A stretch of 64,000 bases of DNA. It comes from Pseudomonas weihenstephanensis. Lineage in GTDB: Bacteria; Pseudomonadota; Gammaproteobacteria; Pseudomonadales; Pseudomonadaceae. The notes beneath the pieces are model-generated. The model made no database searches. It was given only the letters and a program-made list of their open reading frames with translations, and was not told the origin of the DNA. How positions within the stretch are numbered: the first letter of the stretch is position 1; the number at the start of each line of letters is the position of its first letter. Of this stretch, positions 45,494 to 55,338 are shown one piece after another. The translations under genes were made by a program, and so were the position numbers. The stretch covers positions 62,001 through 126,000 of the forward strand of contig NZ_JYLF01000006.1 of NCBI RefSeq assembly GCF_001043055.1. Direction: 5' to 3'.

Positions 45494-46975
45494 TTATAGC
45501 TTCAACTGGCCAATGGCCCTGTTCAATTCACCGGCCAGGGTCGCCAGTTGATTGCTGGTGGTGGCCGAGTCGACGGTTTGTTGCACGGTGTTTTCGGTCA
45601 CGTCGCGAATACTGACCACCGCGCGGTTCATTTCTTCAGCCACCTGGCTTTGTTGTTCGGCGGCGACCGCGATCTGCGTGTTGCTCTCGCGCATCTGCGC
45701 CACGGCACTGGTGATTTCTGCCAGGGCTGCGCCGGCCTCTTGGGCTTGCTGCACGCAATCGTCAGCTTTGAACGAGCTTTCCTGCATGAAGTCCACGGCG
45801 TCGCGGGTGCCCGCTTGCAAGGCCGAGACCATGGTGGTGATTTCGTCGGTCGAGCTTTGCACGCGCTTGGCGAGGTTGCGCACCTCATCAGCCACCACCG
45901 CAAAGCCGCGTCCCATCTCGCCTGCGCGGGCCGCTTCAATGGCGGCGTTCAAGGCCAGCAGGTTGGTTTGCTCGGCAATGCTGTGAATCACGCTGACCAC
46001 GCCGTTGATTTTTTGACTGTCTTGAGCCAGTTGCTGAATCATTTCGGCGGTTTGCTGCACGCCGTTGGACAGGCTGGCGATGGAGTCCTGCACTCGAATG
46101 ACCACTTGTTGCCCGCTGCCTGCGAGGATGTCGGCGGTTTGTGACAGGTCGCGGGTGGCGCCTGCATGCTGGGCAATGTGATAGACCGTGGCGGTCATTT
46201 CGTTGATGGCTGTGGCGGCCTGGTCGGTCTCACTTTGCTGGCCGAGCATGCCGTGGCGCACCTCGTCCATGCTGCTGGCCAGCCGCGCGGCGCCTTCATC
46301 CAATTGCGCGGCAGTGGCGGCGACGGTCTGCACGATACGTTGATAACCGGCCTGCATGGCGTTGAACGCGCCTGCCATTTGCCCGACTTCATCGGTGCAG
46401 GCCAACGGCACACGAGCCGACAGGTCGCCGGTTTTTTCAACGTGCAGCATTACGTCTTTTAATTTGTTGAGTTGACTGAGCAAAAACTGAATCAGCACTT
46501 GGGAGGCGCACAGCATGGCCAGCATCAGAACAAACACTGCCACGGCGTAGTTGGCCAGGCGTTCCACAAACACTTGTGCCAGGCTCGGCGCCCAAGCGAG
46601 CACGGCCACGCGCTGGCCATCGGCGCGGGTGACGACATCGGCGCCCAGCAGCGGGTCTTGGCCGAAGAACGGCATGTGATTGATCGATACCCAGCCGGTG
46701 GCTTCACTCAGCTGCGGCAGGGGTTGCTCGTTGAGGGCGGGGACGTGGCTGGCGGTGACCGGCAACAAAAAATCCGCCTGTGGCAGGGGTTGCCCCACCG
46801 GCCAGGCAGCGAGAAGCTGCGCCTGGGCGCGGGCGTTGGCCTGCGCGGCGTCGCTACGCGATTGCTGTTCGAGTTGCACGGCGTAGAGCACCAGCAACAG
46901 TGTGGTGACAAAGGCCACTGCGTTGACGGCCCAGAATTTGTATTTGAGCGAGATGTTGCTAAGCCAGGCACCCAT
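45494..46975 (-). CDS. Methyl-accepting chemotaxis protein
   Basis: A 493-residue transducer. Membrane helix 1 near 15-33, a small periplasmic domain of about 105 residues that matches no class I know, helix 2 near 142-165, a HAMP domain, then the methylation and signalling regions with the highly conserved hairpin tip [32 protein letters not shown] near 340-371. The start is the ATG giving MGAWLSN, since the upstream codon is TTG. No che genes are near, so it acts with a distant cluster. The ligand is unknown. Confidence 0.93.
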   Translation of the reverse strand: MGAWLSNISLKYKFWAVNAVAFVTTLLLVLYAVQLEQQSRSDAAQANARAQAQLLAAWPVGQPLPQADFLLPVTASHVPALNEQPLPQLSEATGWVSINHMPFFGQDPLLGADVVTRADGQRVAVLAWAPSLAQVFVERLANYAVAVFVLMLAMLCASQVLIQFLLSQLNKLKDVMLHVEKTGDLSARVPLACTDEVGQMAGAFNAMQAGYQRIVQTVAATAAQLDEGAARLASSMDEVRHGMLGQQSETDQAATAINEMTATVYHIAQHAGATRDLSQTADILAGSGQQVVIRVQDSIASLSNGVQQTAEMIQQLAQDSQKINGVVSVIHSIAEQTNLLALNAAIEAARAGEMGRGFAVVADEVRNLAKRVQSSTDEITTMVSALQAGTRDAVDFMQESSFKADDCVQQAQEAGAALAEITSAVAQMRESNTQIAVAAEQQSQVAEEMNRAVVSIRDVTENTVQQTVDSATTSNQLATLAGELNRAIGQLKL

Positions 46976-47131
46976 GGAAGGTCTTCTCTGATTTGGCGGA
47001 AACAATATTGGCAAGGTGCCATCATTGTGCCGTCAGTCGATGACGTTCGTGTTGATATGGGTCAAGGGCGTGGGATGGGCTTGCCTTGTGTAACCGCGGG
47101 TGCAGCCTGCGCCAGCGGTTACCAGACACGG

Positions 47132-47938
47132 TTAAATCGGTGTAGGCAAACCAAAAAACGCACGGGCGCAAGCCGTGCTGTGTTCGGCCAGTTCGGCTTC
47201 ACTTTCAGCGCGATGCAACGCCACTTCACGCAGCACCTCAGGCAAATAAGCGGGCTCGTTGCGGCCATTTTTGGGTTTTGGGCGCAAGGTGCGCGGGAGC
47301 AGATACGGCGCATCGCTTTCGAGCATCAGGCGACCCCGCGGGATATCGCGTACCAAGGGGTGTAAATGCGTGCCACGGCGCTCGTCACAAATCCAGCCGG
47401 TCATGCCGATGTGTAAATCGAGATCGAGGTAGCTGAACAGCGCGCGCTTCTCACCGGTGAAGCAATGCACGACAGCGGCGGGCAGGCGGTCTCGATAGTC
47501 GCGCAGTATTTCCAGCAAACGCTGATTGGCGTCGCGCTCATGTAAAAACACCGGCAGTTGCAAGTCCACGGCCAGCGCCAGATGTTCTTCCAGGACCTTT
47601 TCTTGTTGTGCGCGGGGTGAGAAGTCGCGGTTGAAGTCCAGCCCGCATTCGCCGACGGCGCGCACTCGCGGCTCTTTGAGCAATGCGTTTAAACGCGCGG
47701 CGCTGTCGGCGTTCCAGTCGCTGGCTGAATGCGGGTGAATGCCCGCCGTACAGAACAGCCGCTGAGCGCTTTCATCCAGTTCGTGGCACAACTGAAGTGC
47801 CTGTTCACTGCCCTCGACGCTGGTGCCGGTGAGCACTAATTGGCTCACGCCAGCTGCGTAGGCACGGTCCAGCACCGCCTGGTGTTTACCGTCAAAGCTT
47901 GGGTTGGTCAGGTTGACGCCGATATCGATGAGTTGCAT
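47132..47938 (-). CDS. tatD: TatD-family deoxyribonuclease/hydrolase
   Basis: A 268-residue metal-dependent hydrolase. Family motifs: [11 protein letters not shown] near 4-14 (metal His replaced by NLTN as in TatD), AGIHPHSA near 65, [12 protein letters not shown] near 95-106, VFLHERDA near 131 and [22 protein letters not shown] near 210-231. Likely a 3'-5' DNA/RNA exonuclease. Stand-alone gene on this strand. Confidence 0.92.
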   Translation of the reverse strand: MQLIDIGVNLTNPSFDGKHQAVLDRAYAAGVSQLVLTGTSVEGSEQALQLCHELDESAQRLFCTAGIHPHSASDWNADSAARLNALLKEPRVRAVGECGLDFNRDFSPRAQQEKVLEEHLALAVDLQLPVFLHERDANQRLLEILRDYRDRLPAAVVHCFTGEKRALFSYLDLDLHIGMTGWICDERRGTHLHPLVRDIPRGRLMLESDAPYLLPRTLRPKPKNGRNEPAYLPEVLREVALHRAESEAELAEHSTACARAFFGLPTPI

Positions 47939-48176
47939 GGTGCTACCTCAGGCCACAGGCCGCGAAGCATATCAGAGCTGTAGATTTAATAAGAAAAACC
48001 AAGAACTACAGACAGTTATGGTTGTCTTTGAATGCCGCAATTGTGCAATGCCCGGTCTTTGAACGGTGGCATTCGCGCATTTGCACACAACTGGCAGCGC
48101 TGCAAAAGCCTCATAAAGGCGACCGGTTGTCGGGTAACCCGACAGGCTGGCGGGCTGTATTGTTTGCGGAGAACGG

Positions 48177-49595
48177 ATGACGAGAGCGACGCTATTGATT
48201 GCGCTGTGGCTGATGCTGTTGCCTTTTACGGCCACGGCACGTTTGGCAGGCCCGCTACAAGCCGGGCAGCCAAGTCAGGTGCGCGATTTGGCGCAAATTC
48301 GCAGCAGTCAGGTGCTGCGGGTGCTGGTCAATCAAAGTCGCAACAGTTCGGGGCAAGTGCAGGGCGAGTCGGTTGGTGTTGAATATCACCGGCTGCGGGC
48401 TTTTGAGCGCTACCTCAACGGGCATGCCCGCGACGGTCAGGAAATCACCCTTAAAATCATTCCCAAGGCCAAAGATCAATTGCTTGGCGCATTGTTGCGC
48501 GGGGAAGGCGATTTGATGGCGCCCGGCGAACTGCTGGACGTCAAGCCAACGCACGCAGTCACCCCCAGTGATCCGATTATCGAACGCGTGCCGCTGATGC
48601 TGGTCGGGGTCAAGGGCGAACGCCGTTATACGCGTCTGGAGCAGTTGTCGGGTCGCACGGTCGCGCTCACGACGGGCAGCGCGGCAGGGGAGGCGCTGAA
48701 CGTGATCAATCAAAAGCTGGCGCTGCGCAAATTGCCGCCAGTGAACATCGAATGGGTTGACCCCACGTTGGCCGTGGAAGATGTGCTGGAGATGGTGCAG
48801 GCGGGTATTTATCACCTCACCTTGGTCGAGCAACCGATTGCCGAGCGCTGGGCGAAATTGATGCCCAAGTTGCGTTTTGATCGCAAGGTACTGGTGAGCG
48901 AGCCGGGTGCTATGCGCTGGTATGTGCGGCGTGATGCGTCAATGTTACGCGCCAGTGTTGATCGTTTTTTGACCACTTACACCGTCCCAGCAGATCAAAA
49001 CGTGGCGTTTGAGCGGGTCTATCGGCGCTTGTATCGCGTGCACTATCCCCTCGCGCGCGCTGATCGGCAGAAGCTTGAAAAGCTGCGCCCGGTGTTGCAA
49101 AAACATGCGCAGCAACAGGGGATGGACTGGTTGAACCTTGCCGCCCTGGCCTTCAAGGAGTCCACGCTCAATCCCAATGCCAAAGGGTCGGGAGGCGCGA
49201 CCGGGCTACTGCAAATCACGCCTTCGGCCGCACAGCGGGTGGGCGTCAATAACATTCAAAATGTTGAGGGCAATGTGCAGGCCGGGGCCAAGTACCTGGC
49301 AATGATCCGGCGCAAATTCTTTGCCAGCCCGCGATTGAACGAGCGTGAACGCATGGCGTTTGTGCTGGCGGCCTACAACATGGGGCCGGAGCGGGTGCAG
49401 GCCATGCGCGCAGAAGCCAGGCGCCGGGGGCTGAACCCCAATCAGTGGTTCTTTCAGGTCGAACGCATTGCCATGGAGCAGGTGGGAATGGGAGCGGTCA
49501 GCTATGTTAATAGTGTGAACAAATACTATTTAGCTTTTGACCGGGAGCGCGACTCGCTGGAGCCAGCTCAAGCCAAGCTGGCCTCTCGCAAATAA
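48177..49595 (+). CDS. MltF-like lytic transglycosylase with solute-binding domain
   Basis: A 472-residue exported protein: signal peptide (to about 22), a periplasmic substrate-binding domain (SBP_bac_3 type; VLVNQSRNSSGQVQGESVGVEYHRLRAFERYL near 43-74), then a lytic transglycosylase domain with catalytic Glu in LAFKESTLNPNAKGSGGATGLLQITP near 325-350 and the AAYNMGP motif near 405. This is the MltF layout, but the sequence is clearly not the main mltF, so it is a paralogue. It is probably outer-membrane or periplasm associated and acts on peptidoglycan. Confidence 0.88.
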   Translation: MTRATLLIALWLMLLPFTATARLAGPLQAGQPSQVRDLAQIRSSQVLRVLVNQSRNSSGQVQGESVGVEYHRLRAFERYLNGHARDGQEITLKIIPKAKDQLLGALLRGEGDLMAPGELLDVKPTHAVTPSDPIIERVPLMLVGVKGERRYTRLEQLSGRTVALTTGSAAGEALNVINQKLALRKLPPVNIEWVDPTLAVEDVLEMVQAGIYHLTLVEQPIAERWAKLMPKLRFDRKVLVSEPGAMRWYVRRDASMLRASVDRFLTTYTVPADQNVAFERVYRRLYRVHYPLARADRQKLEKLRPVLQKHAQQQGMDWLNLAALAFKESTLNPNAKGSGGATGLLQITPSAAQRVGVNNIQNVEGNVQAGAKYLAMIRRKFFASPRLNERERMAFVLAAYNMGPERVQAMRAEARRRGLNPNQWFFQVERIAMEQVGMGAVSYVNSVNKYYLAFDRERDSLEPAQAKLASRK

Positions 49596-49698
49596 TCGAA
49601 TAAGTTGATTCTTATGTCGCGTTTATTCGGCTTTTTATATGATAAAAACCGATTAGTATGGCGTTCATTCCCAGCCTGATTAACGAAAGGACTGCACC

Positions 49699-50136
49699 AT
49701 GAGCAAATTGACCCAATCTGTTTTAGGGACTCACGCGGGTTACGGCCTGACAGTGTTACGCATTTTTGTCGGCATCATCTTTGCGGCCCACGGCTCACAA
49801 AAACTCTTTGGCTGGTTCGGCGGCGGAGGGCTGGCGGGTACGGCGCAATGGATGGAAAGCATAGGCCTGGCGCCGGGTACGTTGATGGCACTGCTCTCGG
49901 GCGGCACTGAATTCTTTGGTGGTCTGGCGCTGATCATTGGTTTGCTGGCGCGCCCCGCTGCGTTGGGTTTGTCGTTCACGTTACTGGTTGCGATCTTCAC
50001 GGTGCATATCAGCCATGGTCTGTTTATGGCCAATAACGGTTATGAATTTGCTCTGGCATTGCTGGGTGGCACCCTTGCGGTGTTGATTGAAGGCGCGGGC
50101 AAGGCCTCGCTCGACGGTGCGATTGCCCGCCGATAA
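49699..50136 (+). CDS. DoxX-family membrane protein
   Basis: A 145-residue inner-membrane protein with about four helices. The DoxX signature appears in TVLRIFVGIIFAAHGSQKLFGWFGG near 20-43, then GGTEFFGGLALIIGLLARPAA near 72-92. The family includes quinone-associated and sulphur-metabolism subunits; the role here is unknown. AAAGGA precedes the start. It is followed by the repeat-rich region 50137-50630. Confidence 0.88.
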   Translation: MSKLTQSVLGTHAGYGLTVLRIFVGIIFAAHGSQKLFGWFGGGGLAGTAQWMESIGLAPGTLMALLSGGTEFFGGLALIIGLLARPAALGLSFTLLVAIFTVHISHGLFMANNGYEFALALLGGTLAVLIEGAGKASLDGAIARR

Positions 50137-50210
50137 TGCGCAACAACCCTCAACATTGTGGGTGAGGCATTCGACGGGGCACCTCAGGTAAAGACTGCAA
50201 CGGTCGGGTT

Positions 50211-50315
50211 TACCAGCGCTGCGCACTCGATCGCAGCCTCGTACCTCGTCAGCGACTACAAATGATGGACACACCATCCGTAGGCTCTGACGAGTAATGC
50301 GAGGCTGTGCAGCCG
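50211..50315 (+). repeat. REP doublet, third copy
   Basis: A 51-base unit at 50211-50261 (taccagcgctgcgcactcgat through actacaa) aligns with copy A1 at 24683, and its downstream flank through 50315 (atgatgga, gacgagtaatgcgaggct) aligns with the flank of A1. The second half is an inverted REP core, so the unit is a REPIN-like doublet. Confidence 0.85.
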
Positions 50316-50445
50316 TCGCAAACCATTCAATTGAGTACGACCTGCGCACTCGATCGTACCTCGTCTGCTCAAAGCTCCCAGGGACTGTGGCAGGCATCAA
50401 TCGGTGTCCACATTGATATTGCGCAAATACTTGGATACGTGATTC

Positions 50446-50475
50446 TTGACAGCTGCAAGCCGGTTTATCTAGGAT
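50446..50475 (+). promoter_or_regulatory. Sigma70-type promoter for the 102-residue unknown gene
   Basis: -35 TTGACA at 50446-50451 and -10 TAGGAT at 50470-50475, spacer 18 bases. Transcription would start near 50482, giving an untranslated leader of about 150 bases before the ATG at 50631. Confidence 0.65.
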
Positions 50476-50630
50476 GTTTTCTTGCGCCGATTTAAACAGC
50501 TACTTGCGGGGCGCCAGGTGTTCGTCAGACCACCTAAGAGGCTTGAAGCAGGCCTCGAAATACCGCTAAAGCGCTGGTTCGGTGTTGCCTCTCACCTGCC
50601 ACGCAGAATCCTGAGGCGGAGAACCGATAG

Positions 50631-50939
50631 ATGAGTCAGCCACGTCCCTTTGTACGTCTTGCGCCGATCACGGCGAATCAAACCTTTCGCAATCCAAAAA
50701 TCCTTCTGGGCGGCAAGCATCAGCCAACGCTGTTGCGTTATCTGGACGGCTGGCCGCGTCGCAAGGGCCGGGCTTCTGCGTTTTTGATCCAGTTTGTCGA
50801 AGCGGGTGACACCCTCGCGCGGTTTGCCAACGACAGCTTTGATCTGGCGGTGATCCAGTCTCCCGGCGCTTTTCAGGCCGAAACGGTGATTCGCCATCTC
50901 GTACGCGTATCGCGTCAGGGATTGATTACCTTGCGCTGA
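50631..50939 (+). CDS. Conserved-looking small protein of unknown function
   Basis: 102 residues with no membrane segment or signal. Basic N-terminal part (RLAPITANQTFRNPKILLGGKHQPTLLRYLDGWPRRKGRA), then a more hydrophobic half. GAGGCGGAGAA lies 9-19 bases before the ATG. I do not recognise the family. The sequence between the strong promoter and ATG is an unusually long leader. It converges with greB; the two stops are 5 bases apart. Confidence 0.7.
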   Translation: MSQPRPFVRLAPITANQTFRNPKILLGGKHQPTLLRYLDGWPRRKGRASAFLIQFVEAGDTLARFANDSFDLAVIQSPGAFQAETVIRHLVRVSRQGLITLR

Positions 50940-50944
50940 AGCGC

Positions 50945-51442
50945 TTACGGGTAGTCAATCGCTACGATGTACACCCACTGTTCGCCGGTAGGCGTCTGGA
51001 CTTGCACCTCGGCGTCCAGCGCCTTGCCAATCAGTGCGCGGGCCAGAGGTGAGTCGATGCTGATCAGACCTTGTTTGAGGTCCAGCTCATCAGGGCCAAC
51101 GATGCGGTAACGCGCTTGCTTGCCTTCTTCATCCTCAATCGTTACCCAAGCCCCGAAATAGACCTTGTTGGGGTCGCTGGGTTTTTCGCTGACCACCTTG
51201 AGGCTTTCAAGGCGCTTGGTCAGGAATCGCACGCGGCTGTCTATTTCACGCAGCATTTTTTTGCCGTAAGTGTATTCGGCGTTTTCGGAGCGATCACCTT
51301 GAGCCGCCGCTTCGCTGACGGACTGTGTCACTTGCGGCCTGCGCACATGCCACAACTCGTGAAGTTCAGCACGCATCCGCGCTTCACCTTGCGGTGTGAT
51401 CAGCGCGGTGCCAGCAGGGCGAGGAGGGCGATAGCGGCTCAT
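50945..51442 (-). CDS. greB: Transcription elongation factor GreB
   Basis: A 165-residue cleavage factor that rescues backtracked RNA polymerase. N-terminal coiled coil with LITPQGEARMRAELHELWHVRRPQVTQSVSEAA, the acidic tip SENAEYTYGKK near 52-63, and the C-terminal FKBP-like domain (VTIEDEEGKQARYRIVGPDE near 101-120). The start ATG is preferred over the upstream TTG; MSRYRPPR matches the family. GreB rather than GreA is called from the ENAEYTYGKK tip and basic head. Confidence 0.93.
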   Translation of the reverse strand: MSRYRPPRPAGTALITPQGEARMRAELHELWHVRRPQVTQSVSEAAAQGDRSENAEYTYGKKMLREIDSRVRFLTKRLESLKVVSEKPSDPNKVYFGAWVTIEDEEGKQARYRIVGPDELDLKQGLISIDSPLARALIGKALDAEVQVQTPTGEQWVYIVAIDYP

Positions 51443-51476
51443 GGGCAATCCATTGGCAGAGAAGGGTGCGAGTCTA

Positions 51477-53981
51477 TCAGCCCTCGCGCAGCACTGTCAG
51501 TGGGCTGGTATTGAGCGCCCTTCGGGTGCCGAAAACACCTGCAGCGCCCACCATCAGTGCGCCCACCACGGGCAGCAGCAATAGCCACGGGTGGGGGTGC
51601 CACGGCAGGTCGAAGGCAAACCGGTACAGCACCAGGCTGACCAATTCGGTGCCCAAGGCTGCGAGCAGGCCACTGGTGGCGCCGAGCAAGCCGAATTCGA
51701 TGCGCCGTGCCTTGATCAGCAAGGCGCGTTCGGCACCCAGTGCGCGCAGCAGGGCACCCTGGCGAATACGCTCGTCGAGGGTGGACTGCAAGCCGGAAAA
51801 CAACACCGCCATGCCTGCCGCCAGTACAAACAGCAGCACGTACTCGACGGCGATGGTCACTTGCGCAAGGATGCTGCGCAGTTGGGCCAACAAGGCTTCG
51901 ATTGGCAAGATGGTGACCGCCGGGAAGCTGCGCGACAGTTCGATGATCTCCTTGTCGTGCCCCGGTGCCAGGTAAAAGCTGGTGAGGTAGGTGGCAGGCA
52001 AATCTTGCAGGGTGCCGGGTTGGAAGATCATGAAGAAGTTGGGCTGGAAGTTGTCCCAGTTGATGCTGCGCAGGCTGGTGACGGTTGCCTCACGGTTGAC
52101 CCCGGCGACGCTGAAGGTCAGGTGATCGCCCAGTTTCAGCTTCAGGCTTTCGGCCACTTTGGCTTCGACCGACACACCGGGGATGCCGTCGCCGGGCTGT
52201 TGAACCCACCAAGTACCTGCGGTCAGTTCATTGCCCGCGGGCAGGTCGGCGGCCCAGGTCAGGCTCAGGTCGCGCTGGATGGCTTTGTCACCGCTGGAGT
52301 CTTTGCTGACCAGACCTTGCACGGCTTCACCGTTGATGCTGATCAAGCGCCCCGGAACCACCGGGTAGAGCGGCGCGGCTGTGGCTTGCAGGTCCATCAA
52401 CCGGGCGCCGAAGGTGTCTTTGTCGGCGGGCAGGATGTTCAGCGCAAAATAGTTGGGTGCGTCTTTGGGGAGCTGGTTTTGCCAGGTGTCGAGCAACTCT
52501 CCGCGCAACAGTGCAATCAAGGCCATTGATAACAGGATCAAGCCAAAGGCCAGGGCCTGACCGGCCGCCGCCAGTGGGTGACGCAGCAACTGACCCAGAC
52601 CCAGCCGCCACGCCAGTGACGCCCCGGCCAGCAGGCGACGCAGGCTTTGCAGGCCCAGCAACAGCAGCCCGCCCAACACCAACGCCGCCAACACGCCGCC
52701 GCCGAGCAAGGCGAAGGTCAATACCAGGTCCAGGCTCATGCGCCACATGATCAGCCCGAGTGCGAGCAATGCTGCGCCGTAGACACTCCAGGTGCTGGCG
52801 GGAATCGGCAGCATGTCGCGACGCAATACACGCAGCGGCGGCACGCGCCCCAGCGCAGCCAGCGGCGGCAAAGCAAACCCGGCAAGCGCCACCAAGCCGG
52901 TGCCCATGCCGGCGATGGCGGGCATCAAACCGCCCGGCGGTACGTCCGAGGGCAGCAAATTGTGTAGCAAGGCAAACAGGCCCAGTTGCGCGAACCAGCC
53001 GAGCAGGGCGCCTGCCAGGCTGGCCAGTAGCCCGAGCACAGTCAGTTGCAGGGCAAACAGCCACAAGGTTTCGCGGCGCGACAAGCCCAGGCAGCGCAGC
53101 AGTGCGCTGGCATCAAAACGGCGATTGGCGAAGCGGGTGGCCGACAGTGCAACGGCGACACCTGCCAACAACACGGCAACCAGACTGGCCATGTTCAGAT
53201 AGCGCTCGGCCTTGCCCAGCGCGCCACCTATTTGCGGGTTACCGTCACGGGCGTCCAGCAGGCGCTGATTCGCCTCAAGGCCGGGCTCGATCACTTGGCG
53301 GTAGGATTGCAGCGCAGGCCCTTCGCCGCTCCACAGTTCGCGGAAATTGACCCGGCTGCCGGGTTGAATAATGCCGGTGGCCGCCAGATCGTTCAGGTTG
53401 ATCAATACGCGGGGTGTGAGGCTGTAAAGGTTGCCAGCCCGGTCGGGTTCGTAGGTCAACACGCGGGTGATGCGTACGGTTTTGGAACCCACGTCGATGG
53501 TGTCGCCGACGTGCAAGTCCAGCGCGGTGAGCAATCGCGATTCTGCCCACGCTTCGCCGGGCAGGGGGCCGCCGCCTGCTTGTTCATCGGCATAGGGTTG
53601 GGCCGCACTTTTCAGTTCGCCCCGCAAAGGGTAGGCGTCATCTGCCGCTTTGATGCTGGACAACTGAATGCCGTTGTCCGTGGCGATCACGCTGGAAAAC
53701 TCCACCACGCGTGCATGTTTAAGCCCCAGCTCTCTGCCCAGGCGCACTTGCTCGTCACGGGCAGGCGAGGTGCCATCCAGCACCAGGTCGGCCCCCAGAA
53801 ACTCGGTGGCACGCAGTAACATGGCGCCATTGAGGCGCGCCCCGAAGTAACCAATCGCGGTACTCGCCGCGACGGCCACCAACAGGGCAAAGAACAACAC
53901 GCGCAACTCGCCTGCGCGTGCATCACGCAGGAGTTGGCGCAGGGCAAGGCTGAACAGGCGCAACAGCGGCAGGCGTGCCAT
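51477..53981 (-). CDS. ABC transporter permease, FtsX-like double-repeat (YbbP-like)
   Basis: An 834-residue inner-membrane permease with two FtsX-type halves: an N-terminal helix, an extracellular MacB-PCD-like region, a block of helices near 260-470, a second large periplasmic domain and three final helices ending near 834. The start shares one base with the upstream stop (TGATG), so it is coupled to the ATPase gene. The pair resembles E. coli YbbA-YbbP, an exporter of unknown substrate beside tesA. Confidence 0.9.
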   Translation of the reverse strand: MARLPLLRLFSLALRQLLRDARAGELRVLFFALLVAVAASTAIGYFGARLNGAMLLRATEFLGADLVLDGTSPARDEQVRLGRELGLKHARVVEFSSVIATDNGIQLSSIKAADDAYPLRGELKSAAQPYADEQAGGGPLPGEAWAESRLLTALDLHVGDTIDVGSKTVRITRVLTYEPDRAGNLYSLTPRVLINLNDLAATGIIQPGSRVNFRELWSGEGPALQSYRQVIEPGLEANQRLLDARDGNPQIGGALGKAERYLNMASLVAVLLAGVAVALSATRFANRRFDASALLRCLGLSRRETLWLFALQLTVLGLLASLAGALLGWFAQLGLFALLHNLLPSDVPPGGLMPAIAGMGTGLVALAGFALPPLAALGRVPPLRVLRRDMLPIPASTWSVYGAALLALGLIMWRMSLDLVLTFALLGGGVLAALVLGGLLLLGLQSLRRLLAGASLAWRLGLGQLLRHPLAAAGQALAFGLILLSMALIALLRGELLDTWQNQLPKDAPNYFALNILPADKDTFGARLMDLQATAAPLYPVVPGRLISINGEAVQGLVSKDSSGDKAIQRDLSLTWAADLPAGNELTAGTWWVQQPGDGIPGVSVEAKVAESLKLKLGDHLTFSVAGVNREATVTSLRSINWDNFQPNFFMIFQPGTLQDLPATYLTSFYLAPGHDKEIIELSRSFPAVTILPIEALLAQLRSILAQVTIAVEYVLLFVLAAGMAVLFSGLQSTLDERIRQGALLRALGAERALLIKARRIEFGLLGATSGLLAALGTELVSLVLYRFAFDLPWHPHPWLLLLPVVGALMVGAAGVFGTRRALNTSPLTVLREG

Positions 53982-54664
53982 CAAGGCTCCAGAGGGCCGA
54001 CCATGCGGCCAGCTTCAAGGCGGATCAGACGTCGGCAACGATGTGCCAGGCGTTCGTCATGGGTCACCAGTACCAGCGTGGTGCCGCGCTCTTTGTTTAA
54101 TTCAAAGAGCAGGTCGGTGATGCGCTCCCCCGTGTGGCTGTCGAGGTTGCCCGTTGGCTCATCGGCAAACAGCACATCCGGGTTGGCGGCGAAGGCGCGA
54201 GCGATGGCGACGCGTTGCTGCTCACCGCCGGACAGTTGGCGCGGGGAGTGGCTCAAGCGTTGTCCCAAGCCGACACGCTCCAGCAGATGGCGGGCCTGCT
54301 CGCGGGCGTCTTTGCGGCCCTCAAGCTCCATCGGCAACATGACGTTTTCCAGCGCGTTGAGGCTGTCGAGCAGCTGAAAGGACTGAAACACAAAGCCGAC
54401 ATGTTCGGCGCGCACCCTGGCGCGCTGGTCTTCGTCCAGCGTACTCAAGGCACGCCCGGCGAGGGTGACTTCGCCGCTGCTGGGCAAGTCCAGTCCCGCC
54501 AGCAGGCCCAGCAAGGTTGACTTGCCAGAGCCGGAAGCCCCGACAATGGCCAGGCTGTCGCCTTTGTTCAATTCAAGGTTCAGCGGGTGAAGGATGATTA
54601 ACTCGCCTTCCGCGCTGGGAACCACTTTGCTAAGGTTCTGCGCGGTGAGAATACTTTCGCCCAT
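53981..54664 (-). CDS. ABC transporter ATP-binding protein (YbbA-like)
   Basis: A 227-residue ATPase of the LolD/MacB family. Walker [13 protein letters not shown] near 43, signature [16 protein letters not shown] near 146, Walker [14 protein letters not shown] near 166 and H-loop VLVTHDE near 204. The start is the ATG giving MGESILTAQNLSKVV; the longer upstream frame runs backwards through the tesA gene. It partners the downstream permease. Divergent from tesA with only 10 bases between starts. Confidence 0.93.
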   Translation of the reverse strand: MGESILTAQNLSKVVPSAEGELIILHPLNLELNKGDSLAIVGASGSGKSTLLGLLAGLDLPSSGEVTLAGRALSTLDEDQRARVRAEHVGFVFQSFQLLDSLNALENVMLPMELEGRKDAREQARHLLERVGLGQRLSHSPRQLSGGEQQRVAIARAFAANPDVLFADEPTGNLDSHTGERITDLLFELNKERGTTLVLVTHDERLAHRCRRLIRLEAGRMVGPLEP

Positions 54665-54674
54665 GGAGAATCCA

Positions 54675-55280
54675 ATGCGTGTGTGGTTTTTAAGTGCTGC
54701 TCTGGCCCTGATGTGTATGGCGCAGAACGCAGCGGCGGGAACAATCTTGATCGTTGGCGATAGTATCAGCGCGGGTTTCGGCCTGGATACCCGTCTGGGC
54801 TGGGTCTCTTTGCTTGAGCAGCGACTGAGCAAGGAAGGTCATGACGATAAAGTGATCAATGCCTCCATCAGTGGCGATACCAGTGCCGGCGGGCTGGCGC
54901 GTTTACCGGCGCTGCTTGCAGAGCATAAACCGGATGTGGTGATTGTCGAACTGGGTGGCAATGACGGGTTGCGCGGGCAACTGCCTGCTCAATTGAAACA
55001 GAATCTTGCAAGCATGATCGAAGCCTCGCAACAGGCGGGGGCCAAAGTGTTGCTGTTAGGTATGCAGTTACCGCCCAATTATGGTGCGCGTTATACCCAG
55101 GCATTTGCGGCGGTTTATGGTGAGTTGGCCAACGAGAAAAAGGTCGCGCTGGTGCCGTTTTTCCTGGAGGGCGTGGGGGGTAAACCCGAGCTGATGCAGG
55201 CTGATCGCATTCACCCGGCGGCCGGGGCGCAGGGGCTTTTGCTGGATAATGTGTGGCCAGTGCTAAAACCGCTGCTTTGA
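54675..55280 (+). CDS. tesA: Arylesterase/lysophospholipase TesA (GDSL hydrolase)
   Basis: A 201-residue periplasmic SGNH hydrolase with broad esterase and thioesterase activity. Signal peptide to about residue 21 (AAA/G), block I GDSISAG near 29, block III GGND near 94 and block V DRIHPAA near 177 carrying the catalytic Ser, Gly, Asn and His. The start is the ATG with GGAG 6 bases upstream. Divergent from the ABC exporter genes. Confidence 0.94.
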   Translation: MRVWFLSAALALMCMAQNAAAGTILIVGDSISAGFGLDTRLGWVSLLEQRLSKEGHDDKVINASISGDTSAGGLARLPALLAEHKPDVVIVELGGNDGLRGQLPAQLKQNLASMIEASQQAGAKVLLLGMQLPPNYGARYTQAFAAVYGELANEKKVALVPFFLEGVGGKPELMQADRIHPAAGAQGLLLDNVWPVLKPLL

Positions 55281-55338
55281 TGCTTTTCTAGTGGCAGCGT
55301 TTCGGCTAAGGTGGCGCCCCCCCGATTTGGAGCCCCTG

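Larger units (their letters stand above)
50137..50630. other. Gene-free region with a REP doublet and a promoter
   Basis: 494 bases. The first part holds a REP doublet (50211-50330). The second has a sigma70-type promoter (50446-50475) and a leader of about 150 bases before the next gene. The frame 50307-50495 starts inside the repeat and is not accepted as a gene. Confidence 0.6.

Noticed and set aside
47939..48176. Perfect stem tgtcgggtaacccgaca (48126-48142) and a possible 87-residue minus-strand frame
   Set aside because: The stem has only a one-base loop and no T-run, and the frame has no homology and runs through two gene-free starts.
50307..50495. 62-residue frame in the repeat region after DoxX
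   Set aside because: Begins inside the REP doublet and overlaps the promoter of the next gene; not a credible gene.
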